Assembly (NCBI GenBank): GCA_037954665.1
Contig: JBBMOL010000047.1
Location: 2,108,001 to 2,172,000, forward strand
Direction of reading: 5' to 3'
DNA: 64,000 nucleotides
From: Laguncularia racemosa
Taxonomy: Eukaryota > Streptophyta > Magnoliopsida > Myrtales > Combretaceae
The notes under the pieces are model-generated. The model worked only from the letters and a program-made list of their open reading frames with translations. It was not told the DNA's origin and did not search any database. Below, piece after piece: positions 20,481 through 32,639 of the stretch (its first letter is position 1; each line of letters starts with the position of its first letter). Both the position numbers and the translations under genes were made by a program.

Positions 20481-22060
20481 AGCTACCGAGCAGGTGTGCT
20501 TAGTTGGAATAGGGTCTATAGATATCATTATGTATATATGTCAGAGTCAGTTCCTGAATGTGTATATATACTAGGCAAACTTATTTTCCTATTATATCTA
20601 CATAACACATTCATGAACCCAACCATACAAATCATGAGTGAAATCTTGATTTTACAACTTAACGACCATATTTTATTGCCCTCTTAAGCATGTAAGGGAA
20701 GATGTCTAGTAAATCGTCTTAATTAAAGATATATCGCATGCATACCTATATGTGTAGATATATATATATATATATTATACAAAAATGTCTTGAGGACATC
20801 AAAAGGAAAATACGAGACAACCTTGTTAGCTCTCGAAAATGTGAATAATAGAGCACTTGCGAAGTACGATGACACAGAGGTGTCAAATAAGATGATTGTA
20901 AATCAACCCCAAGTGGTTAGTTTGACATTTAAAAGAAATGTCACAAAGAGGTGCCGAGTTAATTTAATTTATTGTAAAATTGGATAAGTTTATGTCCACG
21001 GGGTCTAGGTTCAGTATCTGTCTTGAGTGTTAAGAAAGGCATGATCTATGCTTGTTGTGATGAGTGTAAAATGAAATGCTTGATAGTTACTTCATTGTTT
21101 CAACGAGAATTGATTGTGATTGTATATGTTGGTTGATCACCTTAAATTAGTTAATTAAGGGAGTAGACCTAATTAAAAACCTAACACACATTTGCATGAG
21201 ATTAAAGGTCGCCACTGCTATAGGGCTCACTGGGGTAATAAAGAGGATTACCGTTCCACTAAGTGCGAACTAAGTGATTAGGGGATTGTCGTGCCTTAAC
21301 AATTCTAAGCTGGTCAGTCCCTGAGGGTTTCGCTTCATTTGATGCAGAGAAGCATGGGAGCATTCATTGTTGAGTTAAAAAGATATCATAATTAACAAAG
21401 TGATAAGATAAATAAACCAGATAATGATGTGGGCACTAATGGTGGCTTCGGAATTCCCAACCCAAGGTCAAGGGGGGCATAAACCCTAAACTTCACATCA
21501 GTTACTGGAAGACTACGTGAGATGCTACATTCATATGGTTGCTTATGTAGAGCATATGTTTTGATAACTTAATTTAAAATTGCTTGTGTGTGCATAGCAT
21601 TGAAAGTTTTACCATCTCATTCACTAAGTCATAGTGTGCTTACCCCACCATAAACCCTTTTTGCAGGTAGCGATTACAAAAGCTCGGAATGGGATAAGAT
21701 GTGAAGTGTTGAGAGTTTTGAAAGACCAAAATAACAAAGTAAGAATTGAGAAAGATGGATTGTTTAGATGAAATGTTAGAACCCCTACGTAAGTAGAATT
21801 CGAAACTGAGAAACTTAGGAATTATCCTATTTTACTGATTGGTAGGGGATACCAATTCTCTGCGATCATGGTTGACCGTAGAATACGGGATCCATAGTGT
21901 ATTTCATTATAAAATTATATGTAATATGACTAGTTATAAATGTAATTAACTTGTTAGAGTCTTACAATCTCTGACTCGTAAGATGGTTATCATGTAATAG
22001 GTGCACACGTGCCATAATGATTTTAGTGGAAACTTTTAGACCCCCTTTCAGGGCGTGATA
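20481..22060 (+). repeat. LTR-like segment ending GGGCGTGATA
   Basis: The layout parallels the repeats ending at 2583 and 25739: a GTTGATCACCTT block at about 21131, then CCCAAGGTCAAGG at about 21462, then ACCCTTTTTGCAGGTAGC at about 21654, and an end at CCTTTCAGGGCGTGATA. These shared words in the same order suggest a related long LTR (Del/Tekay-like). A short (TA)n run lies at about 20757-20775. Whether it is the 3' part of the LTR begun at 8274 or a separate copy is open. Confidence 0.5.
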
Positions 22061-22063
22061 AGA

Positions 22064-25000
22064 TGAGACATCATAAATTTATAAATACCCCCTTTTATGA
22101 AATTGATGGAATTGACTTAGAAAATTTTCTATTAGAAACCATCAATTGCACCAAATACCATTGAACTCCTTATTTGAGAGTTCGATCTCTACCCTAAGAA
22201 TTAGTTTAGTAAACTAAACTCGAATTTAACCAAATTTATATGTAAGATCATAACTCGACCTTGAGTATTTCTGGAATATTGGATTTAAAAACTTGAACAC
22301 GATTACCTAAAGTCCACCTCAACTTAACTAAAGTCAACTTTCGATGGATAATTAGACGATTCAAGAAACTAAGTATTGACTTGAATAAAATCCTTTCTAA
22401 ATCTAACCTATCTTATCCTAATCATAAGGATTAATACCCTAAGACATAGATCACTAAAACTACATCAATTAATAACAAAGCCAATTGCAAAACAAGATTG
22501 AAATTGGAAATCCTTGAACTTTGCCCTAAAATCCCTTATGCAGCTAAGCATGAAACCACTCCCAAATCCTAATCTATTTTAATTAATTGTTTTCCTAATT
22601 CAATATTACATCTTTAATTACCCAATAACACACAAACTATCAGAAAATCTACACAAAACTCCACCAATCACACTTCCTTCTCCAAGATGCCATGTACACA
22701 GACAAGCTTTCACAACAAGCTTTGAAAATACAAACCTTATCTTATCTTATCAAGACCAAATTTATTCCACCTAATCTTATCTCAATCCTATCTTATTTTA
22801 TCTTGTCTAACCTAAGAAAAGGACATGAAATAATTTGAAAATAAGCATATGATGATCGGATCTAAAATAGATGTATTAAACATGTGATTTTTCCAATTTT
22901 TGCAAAGATTTACTTACCCTAATCTATCTTATCCCATCCTTATTAAATCTTACCCAAACTACACCCTATTATACCTTAAATATACCTCATTTACTTAGTA
23001 GAAGGGCATGGAAAAATTCATAAAGATGAGCCCTTAAAAACATATTGTAATCCCCTTCTTCACGTGAATATCATGTAATTCCCCCTAACATTTCACAATC
23101 CAATTCTCCCTTTCTTATCTTAATTTAATTTAATCTAAACTATCCTAAGTTAACTTAATTAAAATGGGATAAGAACCTAGAAATATCATTGAAAAATTAA
23201 AGCTTTAGAATTGGTTAAACAAAAGGAAAATTACATACAAATCTCATCTTAAAAAACACCTTGTTACTTAACTTTGCTTCATCCCATATTTAAGGCCATC
23301 TTACCTAATCTAAACCTACTCAAAATTAACCAAACATTTACCATGACTAAGATAAGGAAGTTATCTACAAATGAACAAAAAATTAGCTCAAGAAAAAGCT
23401 TGGAACCCACCAAAAGTCTACCCTCCTCTTTTGACTATGTTAGCACATGAAATCTTATCCATATGACATCATTTACCTTATCTTATCCTATGTCATAAAT
23501 ACCCTAACTGATCCTATAAGATATTAGGCTAATTATCACTCTAAAACCTGCCCAATCTTGTCCCTTTAGGCATGGAAATTCAGAACCCAAAATAATTTAC
23601 AAAACAACAAAACTTAACTAGTATAAATAGGGAGGTAAAAAGCAAATTTACCCTTGTAACTACCCTACTTCTACATGCCACCTTGCCCCTATTTATTCTG
23701 CAATTTACCCAACTAACTTTCCACCAAACACACTTAATATTCCCTAAGAAGTCGGAAACATTCATTCAAAGTCAACCCCACTTACATCTCCAAAACTAAC
23801 AAAAGTGCTTAGTCCACAAACTCCATGAATTAAGGTAAGCAACTTCTAAGAACATTGAGTAGTCTTTAACTCTCTTGAGGAAGTGACTAACTTGAACTTT
23901 TTTCTATATTTTAGGACCTTTATTTTAGGTATTCATGGGAGTTTCATCAAGTGAAAGTAATCCCAATTAACCTAAGTTGTTTTCATAGCATACGCTTCAT
24001 GTTTGCAGATTAACATCACCTATATGTAAAAGTTGTAGGTTCCACTCACAATTCCACTTCAAGAAAACTTTATCTTCATAAGACTATCCTATTTCTCCTT
24101 CATTTAAGAGTATTTTAAGTGTTTAGATTATATTTCAAACCCTAATAAATACAAAATCTCAAAGAAAGGAAGTTAAGACTTTAATTTCAAACCTTGAGAA
24201 TTTATGACCATCTGTAACCATTTCTGACATATTGGACATTCATAGACAAATTCTTGGACATATTCATGGATATATACCTTGTACATGTATTTATCTTATT
24301 ATGACATGAATGGGACTTTACCCTAAATAAGGGCCAAAGTGCAGACCTTGAAGATGGATTGATTCCTAAATGAATAACTTAACATTAAATGACTCTAAAA
24401 GACTTTAATAAAACATGGGGTTAGCAATAGGATACTATAATAGTTTATCTTAAAAGTATTTATTCTTATATGTATATATATTTCTCTATGTTTACATAGG
24501 TTTTTCATAAGACTTCCAAGTTTTACTTAAAGATTATTACGAACCTTGAGAAGAATGGCAAGGTGAGTACCAATGATGATTGCCACTTGATTTGTGTTTG
24601 TAACTTTAGTAGCACCTAAAGTTGAATGTAAATGAACCCATGTGTGTGTTTGATTTGTTTGATTGCTTGATTAATGAGACCTAAAGGAAAAGAAAGTAAA
24701 GTTGCTTATATTTATGGTTATTCTTGTAGTTGATGGAGTGTTTGTAAATCGTTTGGTCACCTCTTAACTTATGTTAAGTATATCGAAACACTTATCTTGA
24801 AATGGATCATGCATAGCACTTTCTTGTATATTCTTGCATATTCCATTACAGCTACACATGTAATGAAAGGATGTCTAGAGGGAATATCCTATTCTAACAA
24901 TATAAAAATGACTTGAGGATCACCGTATATTAGTATAAATCTGTGTTCATTACTTTATTTTGGGTGCATGCATCTAGAGGTGGGTTGGCAGGGAAAACAT

Positions 25001-25739
25001 TATTTTCTTTTGGTTTGTCTTTGGTCCTTGTTTAGAAGATCATTCTTCTAGCATACTTATTGATATATAGAGTGTAGCTCTAATTTATGTAGCTAAGGAT
25101 CTATACTAGTGAAACAAAATCTAACTTGAGCTCTGATGGAATTTTAAAAAGATCCTCAACCTAAGGTCAAAGGAGGGATATATTGATCAGAATTATCCTT
25201 AGACTTCATGTAGTTTCTAGTTAACTACATATGATGATTAGCATATGGTTGTTCATGCATTCATGCATTAAATTGATAACTTGTTTGTCTTGTGTGAAAG
25301 GTAGTTTTGAGCTAGAATCCCACTAAGCTTTTGTAACTTACACCCCAACAATTTACCCTTTTTGTAGGCACTATTCTAGTTTTACCTTGGTAAAATCCAG
25401 CTAGTAGTGAGAATCTTCAAGATAAAATTAGATAGGCAAGTGAGGATAAAGACTACAAGAATAGATATTTTTAATTTTGAATAGACTATTTCTAGATGAA
25501 TATAACATTAATCACCTAGAATTATTCCCCCACTTATTATATATGTAGAACTTTATAATTTACTTTAATTTTATACCAACTTTAATATTTGTAAAACTAT
25601 TATCTTTATGGCAGTTTCTAGAGTAACGATGCTTTATGTACCATGTTGAAGTTTATGTGTGTTGGAATATAACTAATCATGGACTTCAATCTAGTATATA
25701 GTGGGCTATTATGACTAGGGTACCCCTTAAGGCATGACA
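22064..25739 (+). repeat. LTR-like dispersed repeat, copy 2
   Basis: Its 3' part (23770-25739) matches copy 1 (640-2583). The 5' part, from TGAGACATCATAAATTT at about 22064, is AT-rich with many TCTTATC-type words at about 22735-23560 and has no copy elsewhere in the window. It ends TTAAGGCATGACA against the resumed U LTR. No gene is seen. Confidence 0.55.
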
Positions 25740-25744
25740 CTAGC

Positions 25745-26046
25745 CTTCTCATTCCTATCATTTTAAGATCTATTGTAAGCCCATTTTTCACTTTAGGAGT
25801 TCCCTCTTAACTTCACTACGATCTATCATGTATTTAAGAAGACCAACTATCTTAACTAGTTTTGAACTACCATGACTATCTTTAGGAGAGTAGCATCAAC
25901 TCCTGACCAGTTTGTTCATGGGAGGCTAAACCCACTTTCAGGGAACCCAAACCCTTAGAATAAATTACCCTATCAATGTTGTTCACTACACTCTATACCT
26001 AAGTTGATCTCTCTATGCTCTCTCTAAACTCTTGGACCATGATACA
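25745..26046 (-). repeat. U right LTR (5' LTR), second part
   Basis: It matches 3153-3415 (CTCATTCCTATC, TTGTAAGCCCAT, GAACCCAAACCC, CACTACACTCTAT) and ends GACCATGATACA, giving a TGTATCATGG start on the minus strand. Confidence 0.6.
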
Positions 26047-26759
26047 AAGCATCTATCATGAAAATAATTAAGGAAAACAAATTCTACAATTATTACATTA
26101 TAATGAAAAACCAACCAATGATTGCACATGATTCCTTTTCAAAGCTCAAGAGATATGACTCTTTTATCAATTGCTTTAAAAAACATCATCAAATTCAAAT
26201 TCCAGTAACTTTTTATGCAAAATTTACTTAGTCACATTTAATGCCCTTGAAACACTAAAATAATAGAGTTCAATAGTTAATCTATGTAAAATAAAGTTTT
26301 ATCACATCATTTAAACGAAATTTTATAAACCAAAATTCAAGTTTAACATCAATCTTTCCAAAAACCTACTTTTCTCTGAGATTGCAAATTAGATGTGTGT
26401 GTAGTGAAATGGTTTTTCATTAACATAAATTTAAGTGCAAGTTTACTCATTAACAACTCAAAAGAAACTAAAATATAACAACCAACCAATAATAAAGTAT
26501 ATCATTATTAATCCATTTTAGCCACCCTTTTCATGACAAATATCTCACTCCCAACTTTAGGACAAAAAATGTCCTCATTGTTAAGAAAAAGCATAGGAAG
26601 GTAAGAAATAATACACCACTAGCATGATGAAACAACTTATTAGCGAAATTGTCTAATAATGGTCTATGCCTTGTAGCTAAACAAAAGACCTAAAGCCTAC
26701 ATACTAGCTAGAAAGACCAAAAACAAAACAGAAATGGAAAGAAAACAAATAAAATAAAA
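26047..26759 (-). other. 3' non-coding part of minus-strand Athila/Tat relic
   Basis: On the minus strand the stretch near 26530-26590 reads CAATGAGGACATTTTTTGTCC and then TAAAGTTGGGAGTGAG. The plus-strand Athila-like element has the same pair at about 57255-57292 (CATTGAGGACATTGTATG, then AAAGTATGGGGAAGGGAG). This identifies the non-coding region after pol. Otherwise AT-rich with no gene. Confidence 0.5.
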
Positions 26760-28400
26760 AAAGAAAACAAATGCTAGTGGGTTGCCTCCCACAAAGCACT
26801 TGTTTAATAGTCTTTAGCTTGACTTTCTCTCCTACTCAAGTTGGGTTACTCAAACTCACTTCTTGTTGCTACTCACTAAAAGTTTCCCCCCTCAAAGTAA
26901 TGCCTCAACAAATGCCCATTGACTCGAAATGGGGCACTAATGTCTCCCTTAACCTTAAAAACCCCTTAGCAAAAAAACTTTGGTTACCATAAATAGTCTT
27001 AACCACCTAGACCTCAATTTTCCCAAAAACAACTTCGACCAATAGCTATGCAATAAAACTTTTTGCCTAACCTTGAACTCTCGATGAAGAATGATCATGC
27101 TACCTTCTGGTCTTTTCTTTATAGATCCTAATGTTTTCAAAAGCCTCACTTCAAAACTCCTCCTACTCATTGAGTTGAAGTAACCAAATGGCTACTAGTA
27201 GCATCTCGATCAAAATTCAAAAATTTCATAGCCTATTAAACCTTGTGCACTAATTCCACAAGGAAATGACTAAATTGCTTGTTATATGAATTGAGTGCCC
27301 CCATTGCTAACGATAGTGCGTGACATCCTAAACCTAGTAAAGATGTTCTTTTTCAAGAACTTAAATATACCAAGTGCATCATTGGCTAGGAGATCACCAG
27401 CTTTAATTGGTTTCATCACATAGTTAACAGTAATGAGAATGAACTTGTTTGAAAACAATATGGGGAAACATTCCCATGAAATCAATCCTCCACACATCAG
27501 ATAATTTAATTACTAAGTTCCCGTTTTGTGGCATCTCGTGTCTTTTGGAAATATTTCCAAACTGTTGACACTAAACACAAGCTAACACAAATGCCCTACA
27601 ATCACTAAAATGGGTGGGGTAGTAAAATTCACACTGCGAAACCTTAGCCACAGTCTTCTTAGCACCAAAATGACTACTAGCCTCTCTAGAGTGACAATGG
27701 TGAAGAATGTTGGCATGCTTACATTCAAGAATGCATCACTTGATCACTTAGTTAGCATAACTCTTAAATAGGTATAGCTCATCCCAAAAATAATATCAAA
27801 TGTCATATAGAAATTTCTTCTTTTGGTGATGAGAAATCCCATAGGACAATATGCCTCTCACAAAATAAATGATAATGTTAGCATACCATGGTAGATCTGT
27901 TAAAGATACTGAATATAAGAGTTCATTAGGGAACACTTCATTTATAAGTAGCTCATTGTTTTCATTTACAATCTTTAAAAGATAGTTAGTTACCAAATTC
28001 TTAGTGCCCTTCTTATGTTGAATTTGGAGATCAAACTCCTATAATAAGCAAAATCCACCTTTTTGGCCTTGACTTAAAATCTACCTTTGGCAACAAATAC
28101 CTCAATGTTGAGTTTTTAATATAAAAAATCACCTTAGACCCTATAAGAAAGGATCTAAATTTATCATAAGTATATACTATAGAAAAAAGTTCCTTCTCCA
28201 CGGTGGCATAATTTTGTTATGCATCATTGAGCATCTTGCTTACATAGTATATTACCTAAAATACTTTGTCTTTCCCTTGACCTAACACAACACCTACCAC
28301 CACATCATTGGCATTGCACATAACCTCAAAAAGCAACTCCTAGTTGGGTTAGGTTTAGCTAGTTTTATCAATTTCTTGTAGATTTCAACCTAGGAATGTA
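26760..28400 (-). pseudogene. Athila/Tat-type pol relic: RNase H and integrase
   Basis: Read on the minus strand from 28400 down: the end of RT/RNase H (ELLFEVMCNAND, then NYATVEKELFSIVYTYDKFR and FKSRPKRWILL), a connection region (NELLYSVSLTDLPWYANII), a zinc-binding-like stretch (HSREASSHFGAKKTVAKV, then HEMPQNGNLV), and the integrase core (FILITVNYVMKP, FLKKNIFTRFRMSRTIVSNG). These are the usual Athila/Tat order and wording. Many stops and frameshifts break it. At the far end, AGGCAACCCACTAGC (about 26771-26785) is the conserved word after pol in this group. It hosts the U insertion in its 3' region. Confidence 0.8.
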
Positions 28401-29439
28401 CTGGAAACATCATTTTCACATGGATTCAAGCTTGAAACTTCTTATAAAGGTGGTTTCTCTCTCTATCCAAATCTATATCGTGTTGGATGTTCACTTTCCT
28501 TATGTTTTAGAAGTTCATACATTAAATTATGAATCTATTGTTGTATTTAGATGGTTATATAGTACTTATGCTTTTTATTGTCGGAGTATTGTATATGGGT
28601 TGTGGGTTTTAGGTATTGAACTTGTGTTTTGCCAACTAAGGAACATAATTAGGTTAGGACTATGTTACATAACAATGATTCTAATCATTTCAATACCTAT
28701 CTAGTTTAGATTATTTGATAACACTATCTAATTCAACTAGGGTTTAACATTTGTAGCTAACCCATAATCCATATGCAATATGAGCTAGTTAAACAACACA
28801 ATCATTAAGCTAATTGATTATTCATTAAGAGATAGATTCTTAATCATATTCAGTTGAGGTGTTAAAATCCCATGTTTGTTAGATTAGGTTAATTGTTAGT
28901 AGTAGTGTAGTAAAAGTTAAATCTTTAAATGTTTTCCTAGATTACAATATGAAGCACAATCTATTACGTAGGAAAATTCCTTCCTCCATGAGAGATTGAC
29001 TTGGTATGTAATCACCAATTTTATTACTCTATATGTCCCGAGATGTTGGTTAGTTAGGTATATATTACTTTTTAGAGTTTTCAAAGATCAAAATTGTTAT
29101 TAAATTTATAAGTAGTACTAATGTAAGTTAATTTTTAGCACTATTGTCCAAGAGGATGCTCTAGCGCTAATATTATATTAGCTAAGCCTAAGTGCTTTGG
29201 GATTGTGCTTATTTCAAAAAGAAGAAAATGATTTTATATTTCCTATTTTACTTTGTTAAGTTTCTTATATAGTTTAGATTTCTACTTCATTACTTCATTT
29301 GCTTTTGTATGTACCACTCTTGGAAGACCATCTAAGCTATATTGTTTTAGAGTCAGTAGGTTTGAGATTGAATTTCTAAGCTAATTGATAGTATATGTGA
29401 TAAAATGGAATGGTCTTTTCCTTATTGTTGTACTATTAA
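28401..29439. other. AT-rich stretch without a recognised feature
   Basis: A 102-codon open frame at 28396-28704 is hydrophobic and Tyr/Ile-rich, with no known domain and no start context, and is not called. The stretch may contain introns or the 5' part of the hAT relic that becomes recognisable at about 29440. Confidence 0.35.
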
Positions 29440-31120
29440 GCTGAGACAGGAGATAGATTCATTTGTACAGTACGAAGGCGAATCTTGTTTGGTACTTAGA
29501 GTAGATACAAAGCTTCCTATCATGAGCTAAGTGTGACTTGTTTGAAGAAAGAAGTAGCTTAAACAATGGAATTACTTGAAGACCACAAAGCTGAATGGGA
29601 AAAAAATGGTGACTCTACTATGTCAAATGCATGGACTGATAGAAAGAGGCATTTCATATGTAATTTCTTAGTGAATGGCCTTAAAGGAATGGTCTTTCTA
29701 TCTTCAATAGAAGCTTCTAATACATTCAAGACAACTAAAAAAGTTTTTACCATGTTAGATGATACTGTGGAGAAGGTTGGAGAGGAAAATGTTATACAAG
29801 TAATCACAAATAATGCTACAAATTATAAAACAGCAGGGGGGAAATTGATGGAGAAAAGAAAATCTTTGTATTGGACACCTAATGTAGAACTAATTTTATT
29901 AATTTGATCTTAGAGGACTTTAAGAAGAATTGGAAGATCCATCATGGAAAATTGCGAAAGGGAGGCAAATTACTAAATTCATTTATTCTAGGATTATACT
30001 TATCTCAATACTAAGGAGATACACCAAAGGGGGGGACTTGATTAGGCTCAGTGCAACTCATTTTGCCACTTCTTATTTGACATTAGGTTGCCTTAGTGAG
30101 TTAAAGGGTACACTAATGACGATGTTCACTTTTAGTCACTAGAAATCATGTAAGTATTTCAGTACAAGTGATGGAAAGTAGATTTAATAGCTGGTTTTAG
30201 ATAGTAGTTTTAAAAGAATGCTATTATTTGCCTCAAGACTGCATTTCCCTTAATCAAAGTGCTTTAATTAGTGGATTCAAATGAACAACTAGCTATAGGT
30301 TTCATTTATCTAGAAATGGATTGTGCTAAGAGGGAGATTAAATCAAATTTCAACAATATGAAGAAAAGGCAATATCTCAACTTATTAGCTATGTACTTTG
30401 CTTTAGTGTTTATCTTAAAGTTTCATTTGTAGATTGATATCATATTCATTTGATGTAGTAATGGACCTATCTTCAAGATTAATGACAAGCAATGAGAGCT
30501 TTAACTTCATAGATCATCGTATGCTGTAACTTATTATTTGAACCCTCATTACCATTATAGTCTTAATTTTAAAGTTGATACTAATGTTAAAGTTATATTA
30601 TATTGTTGCATAGAGTATATGGTTTCTAATCCAGTTGAAAGGAAAAGATTGATATACAATTAGAAAGATTTAAGGATGCTGAAGGACTATTTGGTATTGA
30701 AGCTGCAAGGTTAACAAGAGACAAAAGAGCTCTAACTAAATGGTAGGACTCATATGTAGATGAATGCCTAAAACTACAAAAGATTTCTATTCATGTTCTA
30801 AGTTTGACTTATTGTTCTTAGGTTATAAGCATAATTGGAGTGCATTTGAAATGGTATGGTGCAAATAGTTCTTTTCTTTGATTTTATATGTTATTAAGAT
30901 TATCAATCTTATATATAATATTTTAAATTTTTTGGTTCACAAAAAAAGAGAAATAGGTTATACCAACAAAAGGTGAATGGTTTAGTATTTGTAATGCATA
31001 ACTTGAAAATAAGAAATAGGAAAGAAATATTGATGACACTTCTAGTTTCACTGTTGAAGATCTCTCATCTGATGATGAATGAATAGTTGAGGAAGAAAAT
31101 ATTAACAAAAGGAGAATGGT
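29440..31120 (+). pseudogene. hAT-superfamily transposase relic (DUF659 type)
   Basis: Homology runs in order along the plus strand. SYHEL-like residues and LLEDHKAEWEKNGDSTMSN, AWTDRKRHFICNFLVN and VGEENVIQVITNN (29510-29840) are the DUF659 core that includes catalytic-domain residues. LSATHFATSYLTLGCL lies near 30045. MDCAKREIKSNFNN lies near 30315, YLNPHYHYSLNFK near 30535, then RFKDAEGLFGIEAARLTRDK and, after a stop, an N-W-S-A-F-E word near 30830-30855 that is the C-terminal dimerisation signature. Stops and frameshifts are frequent, so it is inactive. No terminal inverted repeats were found. Confidence 0.85.
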
Positions 31121-31755
31121 TTAGTATTTGATCTCTCATCAAATGAGGGTATGTTGAATATCCTTTCAAGTGCAAGGGGTAAAGAAAAAGATGATGATGA
31201 TGATGTGGAGGCAATTGGTGCTTATGTGAATTTTGAGAGTCATGAAAGTAAGTCCCTGGATGATTTAGAAATGCATGATATTGACACTATTAAAGCGAAA
31301 ATACAAATGGGAACTTCAAAAGATTTAGAATTAGAAGATATGAAAATCATCAGTAGTAGTACCCACTAACATTGATGATGAAATGTCGATGATGATAGTG
31401 ATGGTGGTAGGAGAGATGCTAGCAATTGTAATGATGATAAGGCAATTAATGATTTACTCTAGCTATTATTTTGTATTATAAATTCATAACCTTTATTATG
31501 ACTTATGGTTAATTATCAGTTTGTAACTTATGCTTAATTATTTGTATTATAACTTTTGTTGTGACTTATGGCCAAAATGTACATTAAATTTTTTTGTTTC
31601 TATTATCCATTATAATTTTTTATAACTATTGTAAGCAAATTTATAATATTTGGAAGTCATTTTATATAAGTTATAAAAACTTAAGTTTCTATGTTTCGAT
31701 TCTATTTTCGATTTTATGGACCCCTTGGTGATTCTACATAAAGTCGCGAGTTTAA
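31121..31755 (+). other. Acidic hAT 3' end and AT-rich stretch
   Basis: A 72-codon frame at 31151-31369 is very acidic (run of Asp near 31190) and may be the last exon of the hAT transposase, which often ends in an acidic low-complexity tail. From 31430 to 31755 the DNA is AT-rich with repeated TTATGACTTATGG words. No element end was recognised. Confidence 0.4.
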
Positions 31756-32610
31756 CAATCTTGGAGCAGATGGCCTTATCATGAGTCACCTATCTAGTTG
31801 CAATTTATGGTATTTCTTAATAAATTAGGGGCTCATGATAAGATATTATTGGAATAAGTTGCTGGAAGTTTGTTAATGAGCATGCCAATTGTGAGGTTGC
31901 TTATGATGATTAAAGATTTAGCAGATAGCTCATGTGATGGGCTATATTCCTCTTATCCAATTGCTTATTTAGTTTGTGGTGGGCTACATGACAACTTCCA
32001 TTGTCAAAAGAGTAGTCAAATAATAGAATCAAATGCCTACAATGAAGAATGGCACCAATAAGAAGACTCAAGGTAAGAAAGTGTTGCAAGTCCACCTAAA
32101 ACTCCAGCTACCCCAAATCATGAGAAGGAGAAGAGCATAGAAGATTTGTTAAGGGGTTTAAAGAACAAGTGGATGGAAAACTTTGCAAGTCAAGAAACAA
32201 TAAATTCAAGGATTAGAGACTTGGTGCAACTGACAAAACGCTTGACTATCTTAGAGGCAAGTGAGAAGTCAAGCAATGCACATGAAAGTTCCCTATACTG
32301 GTATGAAATAAATATGTCCACACTATAAGCATTTGAAGGGGAAGGACAACAAGAAGAGCTAGGTGTGCGTACCTATGAGCAATTAATGCTTGTAGAGCCT
32401 TAAACTAGTGATGAAGAGGATGAGGCTACTCATCGAAATGATAAAGAAGATGGGACTACAATTGAGACTTTAGAAGGAAAAGAAGAAAAAGTTATATCAA
32501 AGGACAGAAAGAGTGATTGTGATCCTCCAGTGGCTAATGAGGTGTCAATTAAGGAAGAGAAACCAGCTTGGGAAGCTATAATTGAGAGGTTTAGAGAAGA
32601 AGTTTGATAG
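31756..32610 (+). pseudogene. Athila/Tat-type gag relic
   Basis: A degraded gag is suggested by LLMSMPIVRLLMMIKDLAD (31870-31925), which fits the family's leucine/alanine-rich gag block, by a C-G-G-x-H-x-x-x-x-C word near 31975-32005, and by SIEDLLRGLKNKWMENFAS and INSRIRDLVQLTKRL (32138-32250), which fit the end-of-gag coiled segment. An acidic, Glu/Lys-rich stretch follows to 32610. Several stops interrupt it. No LTRs could be paired with it. It could belong to the same lineage as the elements at 26-28 kb and 53-59 kb. Confidence 0.55.
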
Positions 32611-32639
32611 TGTAGAAAACACCTCCACACCCTCTAGGC

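Larger units (their letters stand above)
8274..25739 (+). mobile_element. Long plus-strand LTR element, itself containing nested insertions
   Basis: The ends are inferred from the host: the U LTR match stops at 8273 and resumes at 25740. The inserted DNA begins TGTAACTCCC and ends GGCATGACA, canonical TG...CA retroelement ends. The flanking 5-mers are CAAGT (8269-8273) and CTAGC (25740-25744); the uninterrupted U copy has CTAGT here (about 3149), so each side carries one change. Inside are LTR-like sequence, a triplet array, a TG-rich tract cut by R1-minus and R1-plus, and two LTR-like 3' ends (22060 and 25739). No gag or pol is seen. It may be a solo or rearranged LTR, or two related elements nested in each other; I could not decide. 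Confidence 0.6.
3055..26046 (-). mobile_element. U: small non-autonomous LTR element, split by nested insertions
   Basis: Two copies of an LTR of about 370-400 bp flank an internal region of about 510 bp. The left LTR is 3055-3415 plus about 7653-7666; the right LTR is 8175-8273 plus 25745-26046. In minus orientation the internal part starts with a primer-site-like TAGTATCAAAGCC next to the right LTR and ends with the purine tract AGGTGGGGGT next to the left LTR, so strand and element type are clear. Without its nested passengers it is about 1.3 kb and encodes nothing recognisable, like a TRIM/SMART-class element. TGCTT (minus strand) flanks both sides, but the left junction is off by a few bases. 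It sits inside a minus-strand Athila/Tat relic. Confidence 0.6.

Noticed and set aside
28396..28704. 102-codon hydrophobic plus-strand open frame
   Set aside because: Only composition supports it. No domain, no neighbour logic, and it sits at the edge of a degraded pol relic.
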